Origin: Sphingomonas sp. PP-CE-3G-477
Lineage (GTDB): Bacteria > Pseudomonadota > Alphaproteobacteria > Sphingomonadales > Sphingomonadaceae
Assembly (NCBI RefSeq): GCF_003050745.1
Contig: NZ_QAOF01000004.1
Coordinates: 1 to 64,000 of the forward strand
DNA: 64,000 nucleotides
Direction of reading: 5' to 3'
Shown here: piece after piece, positions 39,358 through 48,817 of the stretch
Numbering within the stretch: position 1 is the stretch's first letter
Layout of the letters: the number at the start of each line of letters is the position of its first letter
Notes under the pieces: generated by a model
The model's database searches: none
What the model saw: the letters and a program-made list of their open reading frames with translations, nothing else
What the model was told of the DNA's origin: nothing
Translations under genes and position numbers: made by a program

Positions 39358-40995
39358 ATGATGACATTGCGCACTTCGATCCTGGCGCTGACCGCGCTCT
39401 CGGTCGCGACGCCCGCGCTCGCCGACGCACCCTCGCTGCGCAAGCAGGGTAGCGCGACGCAGCTGATCGTCGGTGGCAAGCCGATGCTGATCATCGGTGG
39501 CGAGCTCAGCAATTCGGCGGCGTCCAGCGCGGCGTACATGGCGCCGCACTGGAAGAAACTGCGCGCGATGCACCTCAACACCGTGCTCGCGCCGGTCGCG
39601 TGGGAACTGATCGAGCCGCGCGAAGGCCAGTTCGACTGGACCTCCGTGGATACCATGCTGCGCGATGCGCGCGCCGCCGACCTGAAGCTCGTCATCCTGT
39701 GGTTCGGCGCGTGGAAGAATTCGATGTCGACCTATGTGCCGGCCTGGGTGAAGCGCGACCAGACGCGGTTTCCGCGCGCGCACGGACCGAACGGGCAGGG
39801 CGTCGACATCCTCTCGGCGTTCGCGCCCGAGACGCTGAAGGCGGACCAGCGCGCCTATGCCGCGCTGATGGCGCATCTGAAGGCGGTCGACGGCACACAG
39901 AACACCGTCGTGATGATGCAGGTCGAGAACGAGATCGGGATGCTGCCGGTTGCCCGCGATTACGGTCCGCTCGCCGAAGCCGCGTACCGCCAGCCGGTGC
40001 CGACCGAACTCGTCCGGTATCTGACCGCGCACCAGGCGAACCTCGTTCCCGAGATGCACGCGATGTGGGTCGAGCGAGGAGCAAGGACGCAAGGCTCGTG
40101 GGAGGAGCTGTTCGGCGCGGGCGATGCGGCCGCCGAAGTGTTCACCGCCTGGCATTATGCGCGCTTCGCCGATCAGCTGACCGCGGCGGGCAAGGCGGCG
40201 TATCCGATGCCGATGTACGTCAACGTCGCGCTCAACCGTCCCGGGCGCGCACCCGGAGAATATCCGAGCGGCGGGCCGTTGCCGCATCTGATCGACGTTT
40301 GGAAGGCCGGTGCGCCGACGATCGATTTTCTCGCGCCCGACATCTATTTTCCGAACTATGTCGACCTGGTCGGCCGCTACAAACGCCCGGACAACCCGCT
40401 GTTCATTCCCGAAGCCAACAACGCGGACAATGCGGCTGTCCCGGCCAACGCATTCTATGCCTATGGCGAGCATGACGCGATCGGCTTCGGCCCGTTCTCG
40501 ATCGACTCCGCGGACGATGCGCCGGGCGATCTGGCCAAGGCCTATGACGTGATCGCGCAGCTTTCGCCGCAGATCCTCGCCGCGCAGGGCTCGAACCGGA
40601 TGGCGGGGTTCAAGCCGCGCGTGCTGTATGACGAGACCGTGATCTACGAACCGCAGACGCGCGACATCGGCGGATACCGGTTCACGATCGCCTATGCCGA
40701 CATCCAGCGGCCGGTCGCGAAACCCGACATGGCGAGCTATGGCGGGATGATCATCCAGACCGGACCGGAAGAGTTTCTGGTCGCGGGGCAGGGCATCACC
40801 GTCACCTTCAAGCCGATCGGCGACGGCCCCGGGCTTGCCGGTATCGACAGCGCGTACGAGGGGCGTTTCGACACTACGGGGCGGTGGGTGGCGGGTCGGC
40901 TGCTCAACGGCGACCAGACTCATCAGGGCCGTCATATCAGCCTGCCGGCCGGCGCATGGCAGATTCAGCGAGTGAAACTTTACCGCTACCGCTGA
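39358..40995 (+). CDS. GH35-like glycoside hydrolase (DUF5597 type)
   Basis: A 545-residue secreted enzyme with signal peptide LTALSVATPALA. The (beta/alpha)8 domain has the acid/base E192 in QVENEIG and the nucleophile E352 in LFIPEANN, matching clan GH-A, family 35. The C-terminal part resembles the DUF5597 domain found in GH35 beta-galactosidase-like proteins. It could remove beta-galactosyl residues from hemicellulose side chains; in a xylan locus the true substrate is uncertain. Start choice: ATG 39358 gives the signal peptide, while a GTG at 39349 overlaps the uxaC stop and is also possible. Confidence 0.84.
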   Translation: MMTLRTSILALTALSVATPALADAPSLRKQGSATQLIVGGKPMLIIGGELSNSAASSAAYMAPHWKKLRAMHLNTVLAPVAWELIEPREGQFDWTSVDTMLRDARAADLKLVILWFGAWKNSMSTYVPAWVKRDQTRFPRAHGPNGQGVDILSAFAPETLKADQRAYAALMAHLKAVDGTQNTVVMMQVENEIGMLPVARDYGPLAEAAYRQPVPTELVRYLTAHQANLVPEMHAMWVERGARTQGSWEELFGAGDAAAEVFTAWHYARFADQLTAAGKAAYPMPMYVNVALNRPGRAPGEYPSGGPLPHLIDVWKAGAPTIDFLAPDIYFPNYVDLVGRYKRPDNPLFIPEANNADNAAVPANAFYAYGEHDAIGFGPFSIDSADDAPGDLAKAYDVIAQLSPQILAAQGSNRMAGFKPRVLYDETVIYEPQTRDIGGYRFTIAYADIQRPVAKPDMASYGGMIIQTGPEEFLVAGQGITVTFKPIGDGPGLAGIDSAYEGRFDTTGRWVAGRLLNGDQTHQGRHISLPAGAWQIQRVKLYRYR

Positions 40996-41000
40996 AACTA

Positions 41001-41050
41001 TTGACAGCGATCGGTCCGACAATTACTCATAATATGATAGCGCTATCATA
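41001..41050 (+). promoter_or_regulatory. promoter region with perfect LacI-type operator upstream of receptor
   Basis: TATGATAGCGCTATCATA (41033-41050) is a perfect 18-bp palindrome with the core TGATAGCGCTATCA, centred about 72 bases before the receptor ATG. TTGACA lies at 41001-41006; a matching -10 at the usual distance (TACTCA, 41024) is weak. Related sites lie before GH43, between GH67 and GH3, and before the receptor at 44493. Confidence 0.7.
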
Positions 41051-41113
41051 AATCGCGCAAGATTTAACGTATCCCGACATCGAAGCGGGGACATCACACG
41101 GAGGGGATATCCC

Positions 41114-44100
41114 ATGAACTTCACCGCACGCCGTCACCACGTCCGCGCCACATTGCTGGCCGCTGCTGCCGGTAACATCCTGATCGTCGCGGCGCCTGTC
41201 GCCGCGCAGGTCGCGCAGCCCGATGCGGCGACCAGCACGACCGCACCGGCAACCCCCGACCAGCAGGGCATCACCGGCACGACCACGCAGGCGGCGCCGT
41301 CGCAAGCCGATGCCACCGGGCAGAGCGCCACCGCCGCCGACAATGGTCTCGGCGCGACCGACGAGATCATCGTCACCGGCATCCGCGGCAGCCTCCAGAG
41401 CGCGACCAACGCGAAGCGCAACGCGGTCGCCTTCGGCGATTCGATCTTCGCCGAGGACATCGGCAAACTGCCCGCGACCAACCTCGCCGAGACGCTCAAC
41501 CGCATTCCCGGCGTGCGCCTGAACCGCGACATCACCGGCGAAGGCGTCCAGGTCGCGATCCGCGGGCTCGGCCCGAGCTTTTCGAAAGTGCTGCTCAACA
41601 ACACGCAGATCGCGATCGCGTCGGATGGCGGCACCAACGGCACCGGCGGCGGCAACCGCGAGGTCGATCTCGATTTCTTCCCGTCCGAACTCTTCACCCG
41701 CCTCGACGTGCTGAAGTCGCCGGTCGCTTCCACGCTGGAGGGCGGGATCGCCGGTACGGTCAACCTGCGCAATGCACGCCCGTTCGACAATCCGGGCACG
41801 CACCTGACGGTCGTCGGGCAGGGCCAGTATAACGATACCAACAACCGCTTCGGCCCGCGCGGCGCGATCGTCGCGAGCAAGACCTGGGACAAGTTCGGCA
41901 TCCTGATCGGCTTGCAGGGCGTCGATCAGAAGACTCGCGTCGATGGCTTCGAGACGGTCGGCTACACCGACGGCAACGTCCCGACCGGGCGGCCGGGCGT
42001 CGGCGACGTCGGCGGCAACGGCTTCGCCTACGCGCCGGTCGTGCCGCGCAACACGGGGTTTGGCCTCACGCCGGGCGCGCCCGTCAATCTCGCGGCGACG
42101 TCGGGGCTGACCGATACGCAGATCCGCAGCGCGCTGATCCCGCGTCTCGGCCGCAACAACGTGACGCAGGGGACCCGCTCGCGGTATTCGGCATTGCTCG
42201 CGCTCGAGTTCCGCCCGACCGACACGCTCAGTTTCGCGTTTGACGGTATCTACGCCAAGTCGAAGCGCGATTACGTCAAGTCGAACATGAACTGGTACGT
42301 CCGCAATTCCGGCCCCGGTACCGATCCGACGTCGACCGGCGGCATGGTGCCGATCGGCCTGACGGTGGACGCGAACAACGTCGTCACCAGCGGTACGTTT
42401 GCCAACTCGGTGTTCTTCCTCGAAGAGAGCATCTTCCGCCAGACCACCGAATTCTACAATGTGAACCCGAGCGTCACCTGGGCACCCAGCGACACGTTCA
42501 AGGTCGAGGCGCAGGTCAATTACGGCAAGAGCACGTTCTATCGCGAACAGCCGAGCTTCCTTATCCAGACTCCGCGTGAGACCGGGATCAACGCGTTCTA
42601 CGACAATACCGACAGCAACAATCCGCAGCCGATCATCACCTCGAACGTCGATCTCGGCGATCCGAACCTCGGCTGGAAATGGTATCGCCAGAACGTCCAG
42701 AGCGTACGCCGCGAGACCGAGACCAAGGGCGCGCATGTCGATTTCACGCTCGGCGATGCGAACATGAACCTGAAGTTCGGCGGCGCGTACGACAGCGCGC
42801 TGCGCAACGTCCGCGCCTACGACAATTCGACCGCGTACCAGACGTCGGTGTGCGGCGCGACGTGCGACGGCACCACCGGCAGCGTCACCAACGCGCAATT
42901 GTCGCAGTATCTGCAACGCCTCAACGTCACCGACATCGGCAAGCTGTCCAAGGGCAATGTCGGCTATACGAGCATCATCTCGACCAAGCTGAAGGAGCTG
43001 CAGGCGGCGACCAACTACCAGTCGTTCCTCGACAACGCGCCCGAAGCGCGCGGTTCGGTGACCGGCGGCACGACCGGCGACATCCTCGAAAAGACGTTCG
43101 GCTTCTACATGGAAGGCAACGGCGTCACCGAGATCTTCGGTCGCGAACTGCGCGCCAATGCCGGCGTCCGCTATGTCCATACCGACCAGCACGTCGCCGG
43201 TCCGGTCCAGGTCGCGGCAGGCCTCGTCGACGTGATCCAGGACTCGTCCTACGAGAAGGTCCTGCCGTCGCTCAACCTGACCTACGACGTGGCGACCCGC
43301 CTCAAGCTGCGGTTTGCGACCTCGATCAGCATGACGCGCGCCGATGCAGGGTCGCTGCTGCCCGGCCTGACCTTCTCCGATCAGGGCGCGCAGGTCGCGA
43401 CCGCGGGCAACCCCAACCTGAAGCCCTACACCTCCGAGAACATCGATCTGGGCGGCGAATATTACACCGGCGGCATTGGCTATGTCGGCGTGTCGTACTT
43501 CCGCAAGAACATTGACGGGTTCACCGCCAACATCCAGTCGACGGTGCCGTTCTCCGCGCTGAACCTCGCGTTCAGCACGCTCACCACGACGCAGCAGCAG
43601 GCGATCAACGGCCGCGGTGGGCCCGACGTCGCGCAGATCGTCGTGACGCAGCCGGTCAACCTGAACCAGCTCAAGATCCAGGGCGTCGAGGCGACCTGGG
43701 TCCAGCCGCTCGATTTCCTCGTCCGCGGGCTCGGCTTCTCGGCGAACGGCACGCGGATCACGCAGAAGTCGGATACCGGACTGGTCGCGTCGGGCATCGC
43801 GCCGTGGAGCTACAACCTCCAAGGCTTCTACGAAGGCCACGGCGTGTCGCTCAGCCTGAACTATGTCTGGAACGACGAATCGATCGCCGCGAACGGTCCG
43901 CAGAACAACATTCCCGTGCCGCTGCGCGCCGATGCGCGCGGCCAGTTCGATATCTCCGCCGGATATCAGCTGCCGTTCTTCGACAACCGCGTGCGCCTGA
44001 CGCTCGACGTGCTCAACATCACCAACGAGCCCCTGCGGACCACCTTCGGCTACGACAATGCAGCCTACAGCGTCTATTATCCGGGTCGCCAGTTCCTCGC

Positions 44101-44122
44101 CGGCATCCGCGCCAAGTTCTAA
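41114..44122 (+). CDS. TonB-dependent receptor, TIGR01782 type, probable xylo-oligosaccharide uptake
   Basis: A 1002-residue outer-membrane receptor with signal peptide NILIVAAPVAAQ. TonB box EIIVTGIRGSLQSA leads into a plug of the Xanthomonas/Caulobacter type (FAEDIGKLPATNLAETL, PGVRLNRDITGEGVQVAIRG). The barrel ends in FLAGIRAKF. The start follows GAGGGGATATCCC. It directly follows the glucuronoxylan operon and has the same palindromic operator, so it probably imports (glucurono)xylo-oligosaccharides. A strong terminator follows. Confidence 0.88.
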   Translation: MNFTARRHHVRATLLAAAAGNILIVAAPVAAQVAQPDAATSTTAPATPDQQGITGTTTQAAPSQADATGQSATAADNGLGATDEIIVTGIRGSLQSATNAKRNAVAFGDSIFAEDIGKLPATNLAETLNRIPGVRLNRDITGEGVQVAIRGLGPSFSKVLLNNTQIAIASDGGTNGTGGGNREVDLDFFPSELFTRLDVLKSPVASTLEGGIAGTVNLRNARPFDNPGTHLTVVGQGQYNDTNNRFGPRGAIVASKTWDKFGILIGLQGVDQKTRVDGFETVGYTDGNVPTGRPGVGDVGGNGFAYAPVVPRNTGFGLTPGAPVNLAATSGLTDTQIRSALIPRLGRNNVTQGTRSRYSALLALEFRPTDTLSFAFDGIYAKSKRDYVKSNMNWYVRNSGPGTDPTSTGGMVPIGLTVDANNVVTSGTFANSVFFLEESIFRQTTEFYNVNPSVTWAPSDTFKVEAQVNYGKSTFYREQPSFLIQTPRETGINAFYDNTDSNNPQPIITSNVDLGDPNLGWKWYRQNVQSVRRETETKGAHVDFTLGDANMNLKFGGAYDSALRNVRAYDNSTAYQTSVCGATCDGTTGSVTNAQLSQYLQRLNVTDIGKLSKGNVGYTSIISTKLKELQAATNYQSFLDNAPEARGSVTGGTTGDILEKTFGFYMEGNGVTEIFGRELRANAGVRYVHTDQHVAGPVQVAAGLVDVIQDSSYEKVLPSLNLTYDVATRLKLRFATSISMTRADAGSLLPGLTFSDQGAQVATAGNPNLKPYTSENIDLGGEYYTGGIGYVGVSYFRKNIDGFTANIQSTVPFSALNLAFSTLTTTQQQAINGRGGPDVAQIVVTQPVNLNQLKIQGVEATWVQPLDFLVRGLGFSANGTRITQKSDTGLVASGIAPWSYNLQGFYEGHGVSLSLNYVWNDESIAANGPQNNIPVPLRADARGQFDISAGYQLPFFDNRVRLTLDVLNITNEPLRTTFGYDNAAYSVYYPGRQFLAGIRAKF

Positions 44123-44145
44123 GTCTCCTCTCCCGAGGACCCTGT

Positions 44146-44177
44146 GGGGCCGGTCCGAAAGGATCGGCCCCTTTTTT
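44146..44177 (+). terminator. Rho-independent terminator
   Basis: GGGGCCGGTCC (44146-44156), GAAA tetraloop and GGATCGGCCCC (44161-44171) are followed by six T residues. It ends the transcript of the preceding receptor and probably of the glucuronoxylan operon. Confidence 0.9.
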
Positions 44178-44389
44178 GTACATCCGCCGCCAATTCCCCC
44201 GGTCGTGGGCAACCTGCGTTGCTCGTCTATCCTGTGACGAGGGCGTTGTGGTGCTAATTTGTCACGGACACGAGCGATGATCCATTAGGTTTCTGCCGAC
44301 TTATCAACCGATTGCAGATTAAATCCAATTTGGATCAATGTTTATCGCAGTGCGTGTAACAATAGAGAGATATTCGGTCGCAAAGATGC

Positions 44390-44427
44390 TTGCCACTGTC
44401 TTTGTAAGGTCTATGTTAGCGCTCGCA
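44390..44427 (+). promoter_or_regulatory. promoter with LacI-type operator upstream of receptor/SapC cluster
   Basis: TTGCCA (44390-44395), a 16-base spacer and TATGTT (44412-44417) form a plausible promoter. TGTTAGCGCTCGCA (44414-44427) overlaps the -10 and fits the pattern TGNNAGCGCTNNCA seen at the xylan promoters. The same -10/operator overlap occurs at GH43. The outer bases differ, so a different LacI-family regulator may bind. Confidence 0.55.
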
Positions 44428-44492
44428 CAGCCGGCGTACGATCGGCGTGGGAGTATCCGCGGTCACAAGGCTGCGACCAAGAGGGGATGATC

Positions 44493-47400
44493 ATGAAGGC
44501 TAATAGTCTTTCGTCGGCGCTCGCGCGTTCGGCATCCGTTATAGCGGTGGCGTACTGTCTTACGGTATCAGGCGTTGCTTCTGCACAAGCTCAGACGCAG
44601 GCCGGCGCCGACGCCACGAATGCGCAGCCGACGACGGCACCCGGCACGACGGCAGACCCCGCGGCCGCGGCTGGTCAGCTTACGCAACCGCAGACCGCGC
44701 CGTCGTCCGAATCTTCTCTTGCTGCCCAGGCGCCTGCGAGCGACGAAATCGTCGTCACCGGCGTTCGTGCCAGCCTCGAACGGTCGATCGCGATCAAGCG
44801 CAATTCGACCGGCATCGTCGACGCGATCTCGGCGGAGGATATCGGCAAGTTCCCCGACACCAACCTTGCCGAGTCGCTGCAGCGGATCACGGGCGTCTCG
44901 ATCAACCGTACCAACGGCGAAGGCGCGCTGGTCACCGTTCGCGGCTTCGGCCCGAGCTACAATCTGGTCACGCTGAACGGCCGCCAGCTTGCGACTGCTA
45001 ACGTGCAGGTCGTCGGCGGCGATCAGAATTCCGATGGCGCGCAGGGTGCGAGCCGGTCGTTCGACTTCTCGAACCTCGCCTCCGAAGGTGTCCGCACGCT
45101 CGAGGTCTACAAGACCGGCCGCGCGTCCGTGCCGACCGGCGGCATCGGGGCGACCATCAACGTGGTCACGCGCCGTCCGCTCGACGGCAAGGGCGGCCTG
45201 ACCGGCAGCATCGGCGCGAAGGGCGTGTACGACACCAGTACCGATGGCTGCCTCGATTGCGGATCGAAGGTCACGCCGGAGCTTTCGGGCGTGCTCAGCT
45301 GGGCCGATCCGACCGACCGGTTCGGCGTGTCGCTGTTCGGCAGCTACCAGAAGCGCAACTTCACCTCGATCGCGGCGACGTCCAACAACTGGAACATCAT
45401 GCCGTACAGCACCTTCCTGTCGGGAGGGTTCGTCAAATCGGATGGCAGCACGAAGATCACGGGTGGGCCGAGCGACCCGAACCAGCTCGTCGCGATCCCC
45501 AACGACAGCCGCTATCACTATGCGGAAGGCAGCCGCGAACGCATCAACGGCCAGGCGGTGGTCCAGTTCAAGCCGATCGAGACGCTGACCCTGACCGCCG
45601 ACGCTCTGTTCGCGCAGAACACGCAGAAGGAAGTCCGTTCGGATCTGTCCAACTGGTTCAGCCGGCCGTTCGACGAGGTGCGGTTCGACGCCAACCCGAC
45701 GGTCGCCACCGCAACGTATCTGCACGAAACGATCAACGGCGCGAAGGACGAAGGCTTCGAGGCGCAGAACCGCGGTCAGAAAAGCCGGATCCAGGATTTC
45801 GGCCTGAACGGCAAATGGGACATCACCGACAACTTCACGTTCAATCTCGATGGCCATTACAGCAAGGCATCGAGCCGGCCGGACAATCCCAACGGCAACA
45901 GCTCGACGCTGGTCGGCATGGCGGCCAACGTCGTTTCCTCGCATTCGGTGGATTTTTCCGGCGGTATTCCCGTGCAGGACATCACGCTCTCGGGTCCGCT
46001 GACGGTTACCCAGGTGGGGTCGCAGATCGGCCGCACGTTCGCGTCTGCGCAGGATCAGCGCGTGAAGGAACTGCGCGGCGATTTCGGCTGGGATCTCGGG
46101 GGCGGCAGTCGCTTCGATTTCGGCGGCAACCTTCGCAACACCAACATGCACCAGACGCGAACCACGACGCAGCAGGTTCTCGGAGACTGGGGCATCACCA
46201 ACCCCGGCGACGTGGAACGGCTTGCGCCCGGCGCGCTGCAGGCGTTCTGCCTCGTCTGCAAGTTCAAGCATTATGATCCCGGCAACGATCCGGAATCGCA
46301 GACGGCATTCCGCGGTGATGCGGCGTCCATCTACTCGGTACTGTCGCCGTTCTACAGCAAGGCCGGCAATCTCGTCGGTACCACCGCCACCGAAGACAAT
46401 CGGGTTCGCGAGAAGATCTGGTCGGCATATGGCCAGGTCACGTGGAAGGGTGAGCTCGGGCCATTACCCGCGACGCTCGTCGCCGGCGTGCGCTACGAAC
46501 ACACGAAGTCCACGTCGCGATCGCTGGTGGCCGTTCCTGCCGCGATCAACTGGGTTTCGGACAACGACTACACCCTCGTGATCTCGAACCAGAGCAGCTT
46601 CCTGACGGACGGCGGGTCCTATAATAATTTCCTCCCCTCGATGGATTTCCAGGTCGAGTTGAAGACCAATCTGATCGGGCGTCTGTCGTTCAGCAAGACG
46701 ATCGCGCGGCCGGAATATGGCAATCTGTTCACCTCGACCAGCGCCAACGGGCCATCACGACCGGTCGCCAATGGCGGTATCCCGAGCGGGACGACGGGCA
46801 ATGCGCGGTTGATCCCGCTCGAATCGGACAATCTCGATGCCTCGATCGAATGGTATTACAAACCGGACAGCTACGTCTCGTTCGGGGTGTTCGACAAGCG
46901 GGTGCGCAACTTCATCGGCAATGGCCAGTTCACCACCGAACTGTTCGGGCTGCGTGATCCGAGCTCGGGCGCGCCGGGAACGCGATCGGGCCAGGCCAAG
47001 GCGGCGTTGCAGGCGCTGGGTGCCGATCAGAGCGACGTGAACCTGTTCGTGCTGACGGCATTGCTGGACCAGACCGGCTCGATCGGCGCGGCCACCACGG
47101 TGTTCCAGGCGAACTATAATGGCGCCACCGGCTCGCTGAACGACGATTTCGTCAAGCAAATCAACAGCAGCCGTGACGTGATCGCGAACGGGACGGACGT
47201 CCTGTATCAGTTCCAGCTCACCAGGCCGGTCAACAACAAGGACGCGGAGATCTACGGCTTCGAAGTCGCAGGCCAGCATTTCTTCGGATCGACCGGTTTC
47301 GGCGTCAGTGCCGCCTATACGCTGGTGCGGGGCGATGTCGGGTTCAACATCGGCGGGCTCCCGTCGGAGAACCAGTTCGCGCTGCTGGGCCTGTCGGACA

Positions 47401-47702
47401 CGTTCAACGCGACGCTGATCTTCGACAAATACGGACTGTCCGCCCGGCTCGCGTACAACTGGCGCGACAAATTCCTGTCGGGCATCAACCGTCAGGACTC
47501 GCGCAATCCGGAGTTCACCAAGCCGTTCGGGCAGCTCGATGCGAACATCAGCTACGACATCACGCCGCGCTTCGCGGTGTCGATCGAAGGCATCAACCTG
47601 ACCGAGCAGAAACTCCGGACCTATGCGCGCGACCAGAGCGAGCTCTGGTTCGGGCAGGAACTGCGCCGCCGCTTCCTGCTGGGCGGGCGCTTCCGCTTCT
47701 GA
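44493..47702 (+). CDS. TonB-dependent receptor, TIGR01782 type, of the SapC/halogenase cluster
   Basis: A 1069-residue receptor with a signal peptide ending in GVASAQAQ, a TonB box-like DEIVVTGVRASLERS, then IVDAISAEDIGKFPDTNLAESL and RTNGEGALVTVRGFGPSY in the plug. The barrel ends in FLLGGRFRF. ATG 44493 was chosen over 44487 because GAGGGG then has 6-base spacing. Receptors of this type often precede SapC and tryptophan-halogenase genes in sphingomonads, caulobacters and xanthomonads, where the loci are tied to sugar uptake. The substrate here is unknown. Confidence 0.88.
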   Translation: MKANSLSSALARSASVIAVAYCLTVSGVASAQAQTQAGADATNAQPTTAPGTTADPAAAAGQLTQPQTAPSSESSLAAQAPASDEIVVTGVRASLERSIAIKRNSTGIVDAISAEDIGKFPDTNLAESLQRITGVSINRTNGEGALVTVRGFGPSYNLVTLNGRQLATANVQVVGGDQNSDGAQGASRSFDFSNLASEGVRTLEVYKTGRASVPTGGIGATINVVTRRPLDGKGGLTGSIGAKGVYDTSTDGCLDCGSKVTPELSGVLSWADPTDRFGVSLFGSYQKRNFTSIAATSNNWNIMPYSTFLSGGFVKSDGSTKITGGPSDPNQLVAIPNDSRYHYAEGSRERINGQAVVQFKPIETLTLTADALFAQNTQKEVRSDLSNWFSRPFDEVRFDANPTVATATYLHETINGAKDEGFEAQNRGQKSRIQDFGLNGKWDITDNFTFNLDGHYSKASSRPDNPNGNSSTLVGMAANVVSSHSVDFSGGIPVQDITLSGPLTVTQVGSQIGRTFASAQDQRVKELRGDFGWDLGGGSRFDFGGNLRNTNMHQTRTTTQQVLGDWGITNPGDVERLAPGALQAFCLVCKFKHYDPGNDPESQTAFRGDAASIYSVLSPFYSKAGNLVGTTATEDNRVREKIWSAYGQVTWKGELGPLPATLVAGVRYEHTKSTSRSLVAVPAAINWVSDNDYTLVISNQSSFLTDGGSYNNFLPSMDFQVELKTNLIGRLSFSKTIARPEYGNLFTSTSANGPSRPVANGGIPSGTTGNARLIPLESDNLDASIEWYYKPDSYVSFGVFDKRVRNFIGNGQFTTELFGLRDPSSGAPGTRSGQAKAALQALGADQSDVNLFVLTALLDQTGSIGAATTVFQANYNGATGSLNDDFVKQINSSRDVIANGTDVLYQFQLTRPVNNKDAEIYGFEVAGQHFFGSTGFGVSAAYTLVRGDVGFNIGGLPSENQFALLGLSDTFNATLIFDKYGLSARLAYNWRDKFLSGINRQDSRNPEFTKPFGQLDANISYDITPRFAVSIEGINLTEQKLRTYARDQSELWFGQELRRRFLLGGRFRF

Positions 47703-47734
47703 ACGGACGCGGGGGATCGACGGGCGACGATGTT

Positions 47735-47756
47735 CCCCTCCTATGCCGGGGAGGGG
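47735..47756. repeat. CCCCTCC/GGAGGGG intergenic palindrome, copy 3
   Basis: CCCCTCC (47735-47741) pairs with GGAGGGG (47750-47756), 33 bases after the receptor stop. It is a variant of the palindromes at 12371, 18812 and 58340 and may act as a terminator. Confidence 0.5.
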
Positions 47757-47855
47757 GAGATCGCTCGCGCGGCGATCCACTTGCAACGTCACGCGGTACG
47801 GTGGGGCTCGGTGCGTCTTGGGAAAACAAGCACTGCCCGGAGAAATCTCCACCAC

Positions 47856-47869
47856 CCGGCGAAGGCCGG
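47856..47869. repeat. CCGGC-GAAG-GCCGG hairpin repeat
   Basis: A short perfect stem (CCGGC/GCCGG) with a GAAG loop inside CACCCGGCGAAGGCCGGAGC. This resembles a dispersed intergenic hairpin that I recall from sphingomonad and caulobacter genomes. Only one copy was noticed in this window. Confidence 0.45.
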
Positions 47870-48082
47870 AGCCCAATGGGAAGGCGCTTCTGGAACAGTG
47901 GTGGCTGGTTATTCTCGCGACCCCACGAACCTGCAAGGCTCATGGACAAGGCCCTGAATGCGCGCACGAGCAAACGACGTAAGGTCTACGAAGCGCATAG
48001 CGGCCCGCGCCGGATTGCGTGCCGCAACCGTGCTCTGCATGATGCCGCGCGTACCAGGTCCGTGGTTTGCGAAAGGCGCATC

Positions 48083-48817
48083 GTGACGAATATTGTCCTT
48101 CTGAATAACGTCGATCACCAGGATCTGACGGTCGCGACGGGCCATGGTCCAGAGTTCGGCGACGCGGTGAACCAGGTGCTGGTCTTCCCGACCGAATGGC
48201 AGGATCTGCAACGCGAATACCCGATCCTGTTCCGACGTTCGGAGGAGGGACGGTTCCAGTCGGTCGCACTCGTCGGGCTCGATCGTGACGAAAATCTGTT
48301 TCTCGGCGATGGCGTCTGGCACGCGCGCTATGTCCCGGCGCTGCATCAGCGGGGGCCCTTCTCGATCGGCCTGACCCGCGCCGAGGACGGCAGCGAAGCC
48401 GAGCCGATGGTGCACGTCGACCTCGATTCCCCGCGCATCACCGCGCGGGGCGAGGGCGTTCCCGGGCAGATCGTCTTCCTGCCGCATGGTGGCAACAGTC
48501 CGTATCTCGATGCCGTGTCGGACGTGCTCGGGCGCATCCATGACGGGGTGATCGCGAACGATCCGATGTTCGACGCCTTCCAGGTCGAAGGCCTGATAGA
48601 GCCGGTCGCGCTCGAGATATTCCTCGACGAGACGAACAAATACACGCTCGACGATCTCTACACGATCTCGGCCGAACGACTTGCCGCGCTCGATGGCGAC
48701 GCCCTGGCGCGCCTCCACGCCCCCGGATTTCTTCAACTCGCCTTCTTCGCGATCGCGTCGCTCGGGACCGTCTCGCGCCTGATCGAGCTCAAGACCAGCC
48801 GGCTCGCGGCGCGGTGA
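48083..48817 (+). CDS. SapC family protein
   Basis: A 244-residue protein that matches the SapC family (first described next to a surface-array protein). Typical elements are IVLLNNVDHQDLTV at the N-terminus, VLVFPTEWQDLQREYPILFR and the C-terminal LIEPVALEI. The GTG at 48083 was chosen because family similarity begins there and AAAGG precedes it; the frame is open further upstream. The biochemical role of the family is not established. The stop overlaps the start of the cupin gene (GTGA). SapC genes commonly sit beside TonB receptors and flavin halogenases in this group of bacteria. Confidence 0.85.
   Translation: MTNIVLLNNVDHQDLTVATGHGPEFGDAVNQVLVFPTEWQDLQREYPILFRRSEEGRFQSVALVGLDRDENLFLGDGVWHARYVPALHQRGPFSIGLTRAEDGSEAEPMVHVDLDSPRITARGEGVPGQIVFLPHGGNSPYLDAVSDVLGRIHDGVIANDPMFDAFQVEGLIEPVALEIFLDETNKYTLDDLYTISAERLAALDGDALARLHAPGFLQLAFFAIASLGTVSRLIELKTSRLAAR

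Larger units (their letters stand above)
44123..44492. other. intergenic region between two receptors
   Basis: These 370 bases hold a terminator (44146-44177) and a promoter with a LacI-type operator (44390-44427). The part between them has lower GC and no coding sequence that I can support. Confidence 0.6.
47703..48082. other. intergenic region with two repeat elements
   Basis: These 380 bases between the receptor and SapC hold the CCTCCCC/GGAGGGG palindrome (47735-47756) and a second hairpin repeat (47856-47869). An open frame continuous with SapC crosses part of it, but the residues before the SapC start look non-coding. No gene is supported. Confidence 0.55.

Noticed and set aside
47801-48082. 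N-terminal extension of SapC by up to 94 codons
   Set aside because: The extra residues cross two intergenic hairpin repeats and do not resemble SapC. Family similarity and a ribosome site begin at the GTG at 48083.
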